Assembly (NCBI GenBank): GCA_022695795.1
Contig: MU404065.1
Span: 434,001-498,000, forward strand
Direction: 5' to 3'
DNA from: Biscogniauxia marginata
Lineage: Eukaryota; Ascomycota; Sordariomycetes; Xylariales; Xylariaceae
Length of the DNA stretch: 64,000 nucleotides
Shown: positions 10,207 to 23,040 of the stretch, one piece after another
Layout of the letters: each line of letters begins with the position of its first letter
Position numbering within the stretch: the stretch's first letter is position 1
Translations under genes and position numbers: made by a program
The notes under the pieces: generated by a model
The model's input: the letters and a program-made list of their open reading frames with translations, nothing else
Told to the model about the DNA's origin: nothing
Databases searched by the model: none

Positions 10207-11920
10207 TTATTTAATTCCGAGCAACTTGACGTCGAAGATCAGCTGGCTGTTGGCAGGAATGCCAGGTTGCGCTCTGCTACCGTAGGCAAGGTGCGCAGGG
10301 ATGGTCAAACGGCGCTCTCCGCCGACTGCCATGCCTATGATTCCAATATCCCATCCCTTGATGACCTCTCCGGTGCCTGCATTGAAGCTAAACGGCTTTC
10401 CCTTCTTGTTGGCTATTCGTCATGTTAGAATAGATGCGCATATTAGGCTAGAGCCAAACTTACCATCAAAAACCTTGCCATCCTGGAGCTTGCCTATGTA
10501 TCGGACATCGACCTTGTTGCCCTTCTTCACGGTACGACCGGTACCGACTTTGCGATCGTCGACGGTGACACCCTGAACGACCTTTACACCAACCGTACCG
10601 GCAGCCTTCTCAGTAGCGGTTGATCCGGTGGGGCCTTGCTCGAGGTTCTTGGCAAACTGGACCTTCTTATCGCCTTTGCTAGGAGCCTCCTTGACGGGTG
10701 TAGTCTTGGCTGGCTCCTCGATACTGACCGGCTCACCCTTGTTGTTCTTGAGCTTCTTTTGCTGCTTCTTGCTAAGCTTGGTCTGCGCCTGCTCTGTAGC
10801 ACCGGCCTTGGCAATTATGTCGTCAAGTGCTTCAGTCTCTTCAGCAGGGCGCTTCTTGCCCTTCTTGCTGTTAGCTGTGACCAGCTTAGGGGCTTCTTCC
10901 TCATCGGAATCGACTTCGGTGATGCGAGGGTCCTGGAGGCCATCAAGCTCATCAGCCTCCGACTCGTCAGAGTCATAGTCCTCAATGCCATCCATGCCAG
11001 CAGGGAAGTCGTATTCATCCTCGTCATCTTCGTCATCGGATGAGGTGTCATCGGTGTCAATAAAATAATTGCCCGTCAAGAAGACTGTGTGGGTGCCTTT
11101 GACAACGAAGAAGACTTCCTCATCAGGACCAATTGTGATGTTGAGCGGTTGTTGGTAGTTCTTGAAGGGAAGTTAATAAAGAATCACTACAGTCACGGAG
11201 TAGAAGAACTTACCCGCTCCGTGTCCAAGGTGCACAGCACGAGTTCTTCGATCTCAAGGCCACTCGAGTCGATACTCTCATCATCGTCATCATCGCTAGA
11301 GGTGGCAGGCTCCTTGCCCTTCTTGTTAGCCTTAGTGGTGCCATTGGGCTTGGCGTTGTCGTCGCCCATCTCCTCGTCGGAATCCTCGTCCTTCTGGGCA
11401 GCAGCAATGAGCTTCTTGAGAGCGGCCTCCTTCTTAGCCTTCTTGGACTTGGAAGGGTCACTGGGGCCGCCATTAGGCTCGTCTTCATCGTCCTCGTCCT
11501 CGTCCTCGTCGTCATCATCTGAGTCGCCGCCCATCAATCTATCTAGATAGTCGCTATCTAGATTATCGAGGGAGGGGCGCTTGCGGATCAGCTTCAGGGT
11601 GGATCGCGGGACATTGGGAATGTTGCCGTCCTCATCGGCTTCGGGCGCTTCAGTAGGGTCAAGCGCGGCCATAGTGATGCGATACTAGGCGAGTGTCAGC
11701 GGTCAAACTCGGATGGAAGGGTATTGGTAACATTGGGCCGCTGTGATGCAGAACTTGTTCGTCTGCTGCATGGAAATCGCAGAAGGCCCAGGGTTTCGGG
11801 GAGGACTATAGACAGGGAACTTACGGCAGCATTGGGGATGCTGTCCTCCTGCATAGCAGGAACCATGACGCCCGCGGGCGGGACCTCGAGCCCATAGAGG
11901 GCGACAGGCAACAGAGGCAT
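10207..11920 (-). CDS. fpr4: FKBP-type peptidyl-prolyl isomerase, nucleolar Fpr3/Fpr4-like
   Basis: Four exons, 11920-11825, 11684-11214, 11160-10464 and 10412-10207, give 489 residues, the usual Fpr4 length. The N-terminus [17 protein letters not shown] joined to [14 protein letters not shown] is the nucleoplasmin-like domain of this family; [22 protein letters not shown] continues it. Two long acidic Asp/Glu tracts and a Lys-rich segment follow. The C-terminal 110 residues are the FKBP catalytic domain: [33 protein letters not shown], and [23 protein letters not shown]. These proteins isomerise proline peptide bonds, including in histone H3 and H4 tails, and act as histone chaperones in the nucleolus. 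The first exon is only 32 codons; the ATG at 11672 inside exon 2 could be taken for the start, but the upstream exon matches the family. Fpr3 and Fpr4 are not distinguishable from sequence alone. Confidence 0.92.
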
Positions 11921-13075
11921 GGCGGAGGTGGGAATGAGTGAAGCTTTAGGAAACTTGAAATTTGATGATTGCCGGCCGAGGATGAAGCGCGAAAGAAAAA
12001 TTCAGGACGCGAGATTCCGGGTGATGAATCGCGACCAAATGGCAATTAAGGGGGAAAGGGTGTGGAGGTTATGTTCTGCTAGAGACGTTGAGTGCACCTC
12101 GAGTCGGATGGAGGAAAAAAAAAGTTCGCGAGCTCTCATTGACCTCGAAATTTTTAAACAGCAGAAAAAAAAATTGTCCGTGGCTGCACCCCACCCCAAA
12201 AGGGCCACCGCCTTTGGATAAGGCACCTCTAGCGCACGATTACCAACTTTTAGCCTTATCGGGAGCTCACTGGGCAACTAAACCAGCGCCTGCATTGAGT
12301 GAATACCACCACACACAATAGCAACAATGGTAGACCATTCATTCACGGCAGCTGCCTAGGTGGATTTTCGCAACACCACCAGCGTTTGGAGACAGAAATG
12401 ACGCCTCCTGGGCTGTAGCCTATATCTGTACTACAGCACTACCCCTGGTGAGAGGAGAACTGCACTTTAACAACCCCACCCCCACGCATTACATGTACCT
12501 TATATAAAGACACCTAGCATACCTGCAGCCAGAAAGTGGGTAAATATTAAATACCTACCTAACATTTACCAATACTATGAGAGTTGTTCTTTGCGCCTGG
12601 ATTAAGGGGCGTGAATTTCTGATCTCGCCATGTATCCAGCATATCATAGTAACTATACCAAGGCAAGCATACAATCACAGTGACTATGTAGGGTTTGTCG
12701 AAACAATCAAACTTCTTATACAGGTCCATGACATTGAACCAAAGCTGGTTCTATTTTGAAATACTCCTGAGTGGAGAGCAGCGGCAGCAGCGACAATAAT
12801 AACTCCCAACATACACCCACTTATCCAGTTTAAAAAAATGTATCAAATCATCCACCTTCTTGCCTACCTATCTACCTAGGTAAGGCACTCCTTTGGCTCA
12901 TACGTAGCCCTTGATACCAAACTTCAAGCCCTAGCATAGTGCTATAAAGGCCCGGGAGTCAATATCCCGTCAGCATCAAGGCATGCCTCGAGCGAGCGCA
13001 CCAATAGCGCACCCTCTCCCCCTTTCCGTACCCTCCTTTCTGTACCGTACCACCGCGCAGCCAGTAGACAAATAC
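11921..13075. other. intergenic, no gene seen
   Basis: This spacer carries the upstream region of the FKBP gene and the 3' side of the DJ-1-like gene. A-rich runs occur near 12114-12122 and 12165-12172, with TACCTACC motifs near 12551 and 12865. The short open frames have no recognisable family. Confidence 0.35.
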
Positions 13076-14141
13076 CTAGTCTCGAGCGGTCGCAGTAGCA
13101 GTAGTAGCCGCTACGGCGCCGGCAACCACACTCTCGATATCTATCATCTCTGTTAGCGCCGAGAGAAGAAGAAGAAGAAGGAGAAGCTCCTCGTCAGCCA
13201 CCAGCGCGTTGAACAAACACCAACGGTGAGGACGAGGGCCAGACTGACCTTTGCCGTACTCCTGGGGGCGGTCGCCCACGTCGATCATGTTGCACGTCAT
13301 CGCGACGAGAGGCGCCGGGAAGTGCCGCGGCGTCGCCCGGCAGTACGCCGCCACGAGGTCGTTTCCGTTGGTCACGCCGCCTGTTTTTCGCGCGCGCCGA
13401 TGCCATGACGGTAGTTGGTTAGCGGGCAAAGTAGTCACTGTGATAGAGAGTTGTGTGTATGTGTGTGTGTGTGTGTGTGTGTGTACGATATATATAAAAA
13501 AGGGGGGGGGAGGGGAGAAAAGAGGTCATCTGCTAGCTAGGTAGTTAAGAGATATTCATTTGCTTACCGCTAGACCAGAAGTTTCCGTCCTGCCGCCAGC
13601 GCAGCTCGTGCCCGACCAGCGCCTTCTCGCCGTAGCCCTTCGTCTTGATCAGGTCCTGGAGGCCCCGCGGGCCGCAGACGGTGCGGTCCATGAGCAGGCC
13701 CGCCTCGCCGCACAGGAAGATCCCCGTGCAGACGCTGAGTATGTCGACGCCCTCGGTGCGGCCCTGCGCCCCGAGCCACTCGAAAGACGCCATGGGGAAG
13801 TCGAGGAACGGGTCCGGGCCCGGCACGAGGACGATGTCGAGCTTGCCGGGGGCCACCTCCGGGTCGCTGTAGTGGTTGGTCGCGATGATGGTCACGTTCG
13901 ACGACAGCCGGATGGGCTCGCCCGCCCGCACGGAGCCGATGTAGTGGATTCGCACCGACGGCGCCAGGTCGATGAGTGCTTGTGACACTAGCTTCGACAG
14001 CGGCTCCATGTACTCGTAGCCCATGGACCCCATTATGTCGACGCTGGAAGCGTCGAGGAGTTGGCATTCCCTCGGGATGAAGACGCCGATTCTCACGGTG
14101 TGTCTACCGTTGCCAGAGTCGGATTTGCCTGCGCTCGCCAT
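13076..14141 (-). CDS. DJ-1/PfpI superfamily protein
   Basis: Exons 14141-13568 and 13380-13076 join across a 187-nt intron to give 292 residues. The N-terminal strand VRIGVFIPRECQLLDASSVD is the usual start of the glutamine amidotransferase-like fold in fungal DJ-1/PfpI proteins. The nucleophile elbow is SVCTGIFLCGEAGLL with Cys138. Splicing restores FWSSGGVTNGNDLVAAYC, the conserved segment after the elbow in isonitrile hydratase-like members. The final 50 residues contain an eight-leucine run (EELLLLLLLL) followed by an Ala/Thr-rich tail, which is unusual for the family. The substrate is not predictable; members include isonitrile hydratases, glyoxalase-III-type deglycases and stress proteins. 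The position of the stop, beyond the conserved part, is the least certain point: an additional 3' intron could replace the tail. Confidence 0.8.
13452..13484. repeat. (GT)n microsatellite inside an intron
   Basis: An almost perfect GT dinucleotide run of about 33 bases lies within the intron of the DJ-1-like gene. A separate G-rich stretch follows at about 13502-13515. Confidence 0.9.
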
Positions 14142-15415
14142 TTTGGATAGACCGTAGTTGCGGAAAGCTGAACTGAAGAGTTTTTGCGTATAAGAATCTT
14201 TATATTGGATATATTAAGCAGAATTGTGATGATAGGATGCTTGTAGGATTCCAAAGACAACTATTCCAACGAGGTCACAAGGACTATCTTATATATACAC
14301 TGGCAATACAACCGACACGCCAACATCAAACCTAGATTACGCACGGCTTCCGTGATCCCATCATGTACACCATAGCTAGTCTCCGAAGCAAGTCGGATTT
14401 GGGGACGGATAGACTGTGTGTCCTGGAACGCAGACAAAAGTTCCGAAGATCGCGGTATAAAAGGGGTCCGCGCCGCCTACAAACGGTGTTATGTGATTGG
14501 TCAGTAATCTGGCCTAGCTCCGAGACACTTCGGAGCCACACGGCTCATAGGCTTTCGCGAGCGACAAAGACGAAAATAACTACCGCAGCGGACCGGATGC
14601 AAGAGATACGTATCAGTCCGTCGCCTCGCAACTCATTTCGATTAATCGAGATCCTGACCCTGAGACATACAGTAACTATTGAGTTGCTTGGCCGCTTGTA
14701 CTTTTTCTATCACACATAAAAATCACCGTTGGCGAAAAACGCTAGGGCATTTAAAAATAAGAATGTGCTTGCAATCGTTACTTCATTGACACCGCAAGAA
14801 TCCAAGATTTTATACTATAGAACAATACGTCGTATCATTTATCGTTGTAAGCTTCTGGATACTACCTGACAACTGTTGTTGGCCACAAGGCTTACTAGCC
14901 CCGACCTTTCGTGAGTACTGCTCTCTATGTACATCATATTAGAAATTATCGGGCTAGGTTTCCTCATTAGCTTGGGGTTTCTTCAGTCATAAACCCATCG
15001 ACCGTCCGTACGGGCTAGCCCATCCCGCCTCGGACGCATCTCCCGGATCATCAAGGTCGGTAGACCCTCGACCCGTTTCATACTTCCGCCCACCCCCTCT
15101 CGCCGTTAAACGAATGCCGGCAGGAAGATTCTTTTCATTCCCGCAATTTGCTCCAAGAACACCGTCGAGCCCTGAAAACTTATCCCATATCTAGAATGCC
15201 AATGCCGGTGCCATGCATATCAACGTAAGTCCTTTCTTTATCTACACATGCTTCTCCGAACCGTTTTCAAAAAGTAAAAACATCGGACGCCGCTCGGTCT
15301 TCAAAGGGGTTGTCGAGAAGCGAAATAAATATGGTAGACCAGCCTGTAGGGAGAAAAAAAAAGGCGGTCCGTAGGAGAAAAAAACGCATTATAAACTTTC
15401 GTTATGGTCGAGTCG
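14142..15415. other. intergenic, no gene seen
   Basis: This spacer holds the promoter region of the DJ-1-like gene on the left and the 3' side of the glycosyltransferase gene on the right. A 118-codon open frame at 14363-14719 on the plus strand has no recognisable family. AT-rich DNA near 14700-14840 carries no evident gene. Confidence 0.35.
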
Positions 15416-17577
15416 TTACGATAGGACTTCCTGGATGAAGGACTTCGCCCTTTGTCTTGTCACCTTCTTACTGACCGTGTATACCAAGTCCACAGTGAAG
15501 AAGTGCATTAACTGTGCTTGCGCACAAGGTATGGCACCGTAGAGTGGTGCAACAAGCGGCACCATGATATAGTCGACAAAATTCTTCTTGACATGGCGGT
15601 GCGAAAAGCACATTCCTTTCGAAAGGCCGGCATCTCGCATCTCCTTCTCACGGGTAGTGGCGGCAATCTTGTGGAAGCGTTCATACAAGAACAGCAAAAA
15701 TGCACATTCCATAAAACCGACAGTTCTGAGCACGTTGCAGGTCTGGAAAAGCCAATGCAAGTTATGGGGGTCCGGGCCGCCTTCGGTAACCCACATATAC
15801 AGCGTTGTAGCAACAACCAAAATTGTCGTCTGCAAAGGTAGAAAATGCGCCTCGAACAGTCGGTGGAACAGGATGAAAATTCGCTGCCAGTCCGGCTCCT
15901 TGATCGTGTCAGTGACCACATCGGAAAATATGCCGCTTTCAAGTGGTTGCTCAGGGTTCGCATCGAGTTGGGTTTGGGTGATGTAGGAATTGGTGGGATT
16001 GTTCCTGTACTCTGTTAGCTTTCTGATATGAAAAAAAAAATTTACATCCCCAGAGAGCTTACAAGGCTACGTGAAGTGGACGGAAGGCCCGTGTCGTATG
16101 CTTCCGTTCCTGCCAAAGCTCGACAAACTTTCGCATAGCGAAGCCAGTGTCCAGAGCTCCCCACATGTGTCGTAAAGCTTGCTTGTAACGAGCAGACATA
16201 TCGTTGTAGATCCCTTGAACTCCTTCACCGCCATCACCCTTGACGTTGCTCTGGCTAACCGGGCTTTGGATAGTTCTGACCGTCAGGTTTCCATTAAGGG
16301 CGAAAAAGCACTTCAGGTACATATGCAGATCCTCGCCAATAGCCTCAGAGTCGCAATCCCAACCGCCAACTCTATCAACCAATTCAAGTGGTAGAGAGTA
16401 AACAGAGGTAGGAGGGGCGATGGAAGAACCGCGGTACAACCCCGAAAGACCTGCAGCGCCCCATAGGATGTCGGCGACTCGTACTATAGCCGGGACAGCG
16501 TGTGCATTGCGGTCGAAAATGATCGGAGCAGCGTATAAAGTAGTAGATGCCGTTTCTGGGTATGACGTATGCATGCTGGTGAGGAGGGCGAAGTAGTTAG
16601 ACGAGAGATGACTGTCGGCTACATGATTGGAGGAAATTGTTAGCATATTCGAAGCAAGATATAATCGAGAAAAAGGGAGGGAATGCCCCAGCGCTCGCGA
16701 AGTACACATACCATCGATTCCGGTGATGATCACGTCCTTTCTGATACCGGAAGAGTACCTCTCGCTGAGTTTACGCCCGGCCCAAGCAATGTTGCTACCT
16801 TTTCCAGGAGACTCGCCAGGAATGTCAGAGGGATGCAGGGTGAAGTCGATCGAGCGGAACTTCTTGACGAATTCTTGGATGAGGTTCATGGCCTTGAGCT
16901 CCACATTGTGTTCGCGGGCCTCCATGCCGAGATAGATCTACGAAAGGGTCAGACCGACTGCTATACTGCTTAGAATAACGACTACTCACATCATAGGTGT
17001 CGCGCGCCTGGGGGTGGGAAGCCAGAACATCAAGCGTCTCTCTCAGAGTGTCTACTTCCTCCTTGTAGTTCGGAATGATGATGGCGTGAATAACGCGATC
17101 AATACCACTATCGCCATCGGTGTAGAATTCCAGCTCGATATCGCCAGCTTCGCTACTAGTGGCCGAGGATGCCGTGGAACCCTCCTTGGACGAAGTCAAG
17201 GTTTCGGAGCTGGAAAGAGAGGTGGCGGAACCGCGGCGTCGGTGAGACAGCTTGTAGTCCCTCAATGACTTGCTCTGTGCAGTCCTCTTCAAGCATCGCG
17301 TCACATCGAATATCGACCAGCAGGAACGCAGCGGAAAGGCGAAAACGAGGATGTGGATAAAGAGGCAGTAGTAGGCGAAGACGAAGGTCCAAATGCCAGC
17401 TCCCTGCGTCAAGGTGGTCGAATGCGAGGAGCCGGTTAATGATTCTTGCTGCATAAACTTGTAGTTATATCCTGATGCGGCTGCTTCCCTTGTGATAACC
17501 CAGTAGCTGAGGGCGACGGTTGTCAGCATGGCCAGCCCGCCAGCCCGCCGCGTACACCAGGTGAACAGCAGCGACAT
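15416..17577 (-). CDS. membrane glycosyltransferase, family 2 (GT2)
   Basis: Exons 17577-16990, 16937-16712, 16618-16063 and 16004-15416 give 652 residues. Two N-terminal hydrophobic segments (near residues 8-28 and 65-85) precede a Ser-rich cytosolic stretch. The GT2 core opens with VIHAIIIPNYKEEVDTLRETL near 163. The nucleotide-sugar DXD motif is GIDADSH, with Asp271 and Asp273 separated by a residue whose codon is split by intron 2. AIGEDLHMYLKCFF supplies the acceptor-side acidic pair, and QALRHMW may correspond to QxxRW. At least three C-terminal membrane helices follow (for example LQTTILVVATTLYMWV and VDYIMVPLVAPLYG). This architecture resembles processive polysaccharide synthases of the cell envelope, but it is distinct from chitin synthases. 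Intron 3 could be 40 nt (acceptor at 16023) or 58 nt (acceptor at 16005); the latter has a GCTAAC branch site and is preferred. Confidence 0.82.
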
Positions 17578-20500
17578 GGCGACGAGATAACAGATTCTTG
17601 GAGGGATACACCGGGATGACAGAAGCTCGGAGCAGATCTAGAGATAAGGGAGTGGAAGTCGTAGGGGGAAAAGGGAAGGGAAAAGAAGAATAAACCGATA
17701 ACACAACAACGGAACGATGTTAAGCGGGAAGGAGGGAACGGGGGCTGGGAGGGTAGAGCGCGACAGAACTCGTGCACTACCGTATCAGTCCCTAATTATT
17801 AGTTCTTAGGTGGTATTATCAGGATGAAAGAGGGAAAAAAAATGAGAGGAGAAGAAAAATCCTAGTACTGGTAGGGCAAAGTAGACTGTCACCAGGTAAT
17901 AAAATAGTCAGGAAAAGGGGAGCCTTGTTAGCACCAGGAGAAATTAGGACGGTAGGGATTCTGGGTCCAGTCTGGGATCCAGTCGCAGAGGCGTAGGCAC
18001 TCAGTGCAGCAGCTAAAAGAGCTCTGACGACTTTCAATTCCTTATGTAAAATCGACAGGTATTTGGCGTGGGCCAAAGCGGCGACTGGGCCAAGCCAAGC
18101 TAGGGGTTAAGACAGAATATGCACCCAAAGCATATTACAATACCTGATTTTGGAATAATTCAGTTATCAGAGGCCTAGGTATCCGCAGCTTTGCATTAGT
18201 GCAAATGTATATTCAGAATACCCGACAACATGAATGTTCCATCACTAGTTTTTTTTTCTTCTGACCCCAGGTTTGCTTGCTTGCTTCTGGTTAGGAGTTC
18301 CAACGCCATAGTCGTCGTAGTAATATCGGCAAAGACAATTGAAATTGACCGCATTACGTCTTGAAACTTTTCCGCGACGATGTGCTTTCCTTTTTCTTTT
18401 TCTTTGCTCCTCTCTCTTATTAACTTCATAGTAACTTCATGCTGAATAATATTTCCCTTCTTGTCGAAGTCGACCTCTGATACCTGGACCTAGTATCTTT
18501 CTGTGCTACGCCTCAAACAGGTATGTATTCATCTAACCATGTAGCTAGGCCATAGTGCCTCGCAGCTGAAGAAAGGAACTGTGCCTTTCTTGTCTGACTT
18601 CATTGTGATGATGTATAACCCCAAGTGGCAAGTCTATTGGATTTTCAGCTTTTCTATTATTACAACAAAGGATTAACTTCATGCTTTGCAATTTTAAGGC
18701 TGAGTCGAGGACCAGACGTTTGCCAAGCGACATGACTTTGATTCTTGACCACAACCCCTCAGTGCTCAGCCCCCTTGTGATCTCCATTATCTTCCGCATC
18801 GAAGGACGACTACCTGACAAGATCTTGTTAGTAGCCCTTATCAGTTCCGTGATCTCCTGACCTGGTCTCTGTATCTTGCATATTCGAAGATGGGGATGCA
18901 CATAGCTCAGTCGAGTTACATTTTGCATTGCCCGCATGCACGTAGTAGAGCAAGACCATTCTGGGCGATGGTGGGTCCTTTTTACTATCGTCAATTTGGC
19001 TAACACCTTTTGCTAGTGTAGCAGCGGTTGTTAGTGTCGAGTTCCCTCGACTATTCGATAACTTGATAGATACATCCGCATTGTGTTCCAAGATGGCCGC
19101 CGTGTTTGATCCTGGACACGAAATACGCAAGATACGTTGCACATACGCCTGCACACGCAAGGCATCCCATACACAAGGCGACCCGTCCTTTGTTTCGTGT
19201 GATGCGCAACATCTTCGAGGGGGCCAAGGTTGGGGACCCATGGAGGAGCTGCCGCGGTGGCGTCACTCGCTGGCTTAGTCACGTACCGGGCGAGTTGCTT
19301 CGGCGCCAACCCGAACGGACAAGGTACTTCCCAATACTCCCCAGCTCTCCTTCACACCTTTCTGCAACTCGACATCACTGCATGCATTAGATATGCACAA
19401 TGGGTATGAGCCATGGTGGCTTATCCCCCCGTCCCCTGCCTTACTCTGTCTGATCCATATCTACTACTTAGGCATGTATGAGTATGTACAATCATTCGTG
19501 CTAGGTACTCCTATGGCAAGCTCTGCTTTCGGGCCTTCGTCATCACAGAGCAACTTGCCCAACATGTCATCGTCGTCATCGTTGTCATCACCGTCGTCGT
19601 CGTCAATCGCGGCTCATGGCCATACCCATCTCTCGGCGGACGAGGATGCTGTACTTCGACTGTACTGTCATGCCACGGTTGACGACAATGTTTGATTGCA
19701 TCGCTGCGGGAACAGCAGTTGCTCTTCGATACCCGGATAATTGCACAAGGGCCGACTGTATTTTTTTCGCTTGTGCTTCGAGCCTTTCCTCGAAATGAAC
19801 GGGTTCTCGTGGGCCAAATGGCGCACAGTGCTTGTTCCATCCAACACGGAATAGCGTAGGTAGTTTATGCCCACACGCTTCCTACCTGGCGAATTAAAGG
19901 GACAGTAGTGCCAGTCAATGTTCACCGCGCACTAGCGTGAACCCTTACGCATACGGTAATCTATCGCTGACCGAGACGGGGAGGATGGCCTTTGGAAATT
20001 AGCACCACGGCGAGGTGTGATGATTATTGTAGAGTGCATGGCCATCCAATTCGATCGTCCACGCTGAGACTGATCCTTGGCACACACTCTCGAACCCCAG
20101 GATTGACGCGCCAACTCTATTCTAATTAAGATACATCCAACTCGTGCGCCGGTAACAGCGGTCTCGTCACAACTCTCCGAACCCAGTGAAACCCATTTCG
20201 GCACTACGTATATACCTACATACCTATGATCTTGTGCTACCGAAGCAGCGAGGTTTCACTACTTACACAGGCTGACAGGCTTGGGCCAGCTACGCTTCCT
20301 ACGATGCCACTATTCTATTCGTCTGTGCAGCATGGCATCATCTCCGCATTCCGACGACCGCTTTTTAGACGAACCGTTGCATGTGGTTCTCACAGCTATG
20401 GAGGCCGCCGACGGAAAGCAGTGAGACCATCAGCATATGATCCCGGTCTGTAGCGTGCCATGCTCTGCGCAACTAATTTTATCGTACACTTCGGGCATTT

Positions 20501-23040
20501 GTGATTGGATCAGGCGGGGCTGGCGTCGACGATGATTTGTCAAGCCGCAAATTGCAACCCCACGGCCCATCTTAGCCCATCACAAACGCATATGAGAGTA
20601 TTTTCTGTTTCCTAGCCGCCTCGGTAACAGGTAGTTATTCCAGTCTTTACGAATTATGAAACGACAAGCTTTTTCATAGTGCACGTGCCTCAAAGTGGCT
20701 CGCGCGGTCGAGTACCGAGTCAGGTTTACTGGGTATATAGACCTCATCGGCCGAGGAATGGCACGGAGATACGGGAGGCTTTACCAACCCGAGCACCGCG
20801 AACCCGTGAGTCTCGAGCTGAAAGAGTCCCGGGGCCCCTTACTAGCTTTAGCTTTGGTTTTCGAATTCTAGCGGCGGGCAGTGAGGCTCTTGCTTCGTGC
20901 CGGCCGGTCGCCTGGCTGGTTCGTCTCCATAAACAAGTTCGTTCTCATACCCATGCGTATAGCTAAGCTCCAGTGTCTACCTGTTCTTTTCATAGAGGGA
21001 AAGGTCCATTGAGAATGACGCACGTCTCCGTCTCAAAACCACTCAAAACAGCTTGTCAAAGTTGCTCGACAGTTCAACAGTGTGGAGTTGGTAACAAGGG
21101 AGCCAAAATGCACTAACGATAGAATTTTCAATAATGCAACTTTGGGTACCACTCCGCCCTGTTCGTCCTCACTAGAGAGGCTGAAGGAAGGATCCCCATT
21201 CCTCTATGTTGCCGCATAGGTATTTTAAGATCGGATTCTTCCAGTCGGGACTAGCCTACCTTAAGGCGGAAGAGGTTTCTTTTCCGCTGTTTTCGAAAAC
21301 GACGGCAACTTGCAGCTCACGGCTTCACAGCCAAGAACAGAGAAGAAACCCAACAGAGCTGACAATCAGATAACCAGCCAACCACAGGTGTGTAACCCCG
21401 GGTAACATACCTAAGGGACCAATGCTTGACACACGTCATGGGCAGGATTAGCGGTGGGATGAGGACTTGAAGGCCAACAGTTGGCGGCGGCTTTTGTTTG
21501 CTCTAAGGTGCTGACCCAACCGGGCGAATCAAGCTGCCAAGCGATAGGAGGGGGGAGGGGCCATTCCCGTCGTTTTTAGTTGTTGTTTTTATCCAGCGCG
21601 ATGCCAGAAATACTACGCTATTTCTTCCGTGCTGAAGTCAGTGCACCGTCGTCCTCCCATCGGTATGTGTTTTCCTTTAAACACATATCTGGGTCTACAG
21701 TAGATGGCATGTGGAAAAGAAAGTTTGATAAAATTTCCGTGCGCTTGGACTTCGCAATGGCATTTTCCCAAATCTCGATGTTATAACATGCACTAGGTAG
21801 CTGCTACCTATCAAGCAAGCAAGTACACCAAAGGTAAGCAATCAGGAAAGACGGGCAGGACAAGCAGATGGAGAGGTCTATCATGTGTATCAGTAAAACA
21901 CGCGGTGTGTGTGTGTGTGCGCGCTTGTTACGTACGGTCTGTACGTAGTGTAGGTATAGCGGAGGCACAATCAACTCATACCGCCTCATCTGTTGAACAG
22001 CGAGACTTGACCGACAAACCGACCGACTTTACTACGTATAACTGACTATTAGCTACCACGAACGATCCTGCGCCATGGTCGTCTAGCTGAGGTTGCCTAA
22101 CCTGGCAGGTACCTGCATAGTCAGCTCTATAGATAGGTAGATATACGTAGGTAGATCGGTATAGTTCCGTGGAACAACAGAGACGGAAACGGCCCAGGCT
22201 TTTTATCTGGCGCACCTGTTCGCGATGGGCCAGTGAGTGAGTGCTTTCTGGACACAGCGTTTAAAGATGGTAATCGATACGTCCAACGGTACCCGATCAA
22301 CCTCTCCTCGGGCGACACCCGAATGCTTGGCTGAGCGGCTGTCCACTTGCTGGGTGATATCTTTGCTAGGCCGGTCGGATAGGCACATTACAGTATGCAG
22401 GTACACACTATTAGGGTCTCGTGTCGGACATACATATAAACAATTTAATCATGAAACTTCATGATCCCTTTATCCTTTATTACTACTATATCTATAGTTT
22501 ACTAAGGAACGGGGGCCCATAGCCTGCCTGCAAGTATCCGCGTGATCTGATCCAAAGCTCAGTATCTAAGCTATGCCATGTCCTCAGAGCACGTCTCTAT
22601 GCTGCTTTGGAACCTATCTGGAGCATCCTCCTGCAGCTGCATTGTCGACTACGTGCATATGCCGCTAGCCCGAGCCTCCTCCACCTAGACCAGTCCCCCT
22701 ATATGCAGCCTGCCTCTCCGGATAGAAACCCACCTATCGTTTCCCTGGGTACCTGCATAGTCGATAAGTCGGACAACGTGTTTCCACGTGGTAGTCTCAC
22801 TAAACAGGAACAGTCCCCAATTCCTTACATGTCTTGGAATGGGCTGGTGTAGTCTCCCTGAAAATAAGCGGCTGGATGAACGGTATGAGCATGTGGTTCT
22901 ACTGAGTATGAACGAGGCTATCTCACCTTCTCTACCCAGTCTCAAGCTGATACTGTCTAGCTCCTAGAAGCTATGTAAAGGTCCATGTTATACTGTGTTT
23001 ATTAATCCAGCATTTCCTTCTAACGCCTTGCTAGTATAAA
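17578..23040. other. 5.5-kb gene-poor region
   Basis: No intact gene is recognised across this long stretch. The left end is the promoter of the glycosyltransferase gene. A weak ankyrin-like frame at 18545-19309 is listed separately. Many short frames on both strands between 19.3 and 22.9 kb have no family signature. A 15-base sequence, GGTACCTGCATAGTC, occurs near both 22108 and 22748. The region could hold fast-evolving or non-coding transcripts that cannot be judged from sequence alone. Confidence 0.35.
18545..19309 (-). pseudogene. possible degenerate ankyrin-repeat gene
   Basis: Several overlapping minus-strand frames cover this stretch. One contains AAILEHNADVSIKLSN, which resembles the outer half of an ankyrin repeat (LLEHGADVNIKD). 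A further piece, VLLYYVHAGNAKC, could be a decayed copy of the same half-repeat. No single frame runs through, no start is evident, and the helix-turn-helix core TALHLAA is missing. Read as a remnant, this suggests an old fungal ankyrin gene that has lost its frame; chance resemblance is a real alternative. Confidence 0.2.

Noticed and set aside
16005..16062. 40-nt version of glycosyltransferase intron 3 (acceptor at 16023)
   Set aside because: In phase, but short and without a branch site; the 58-nt version has GCTAAC at the right distance.
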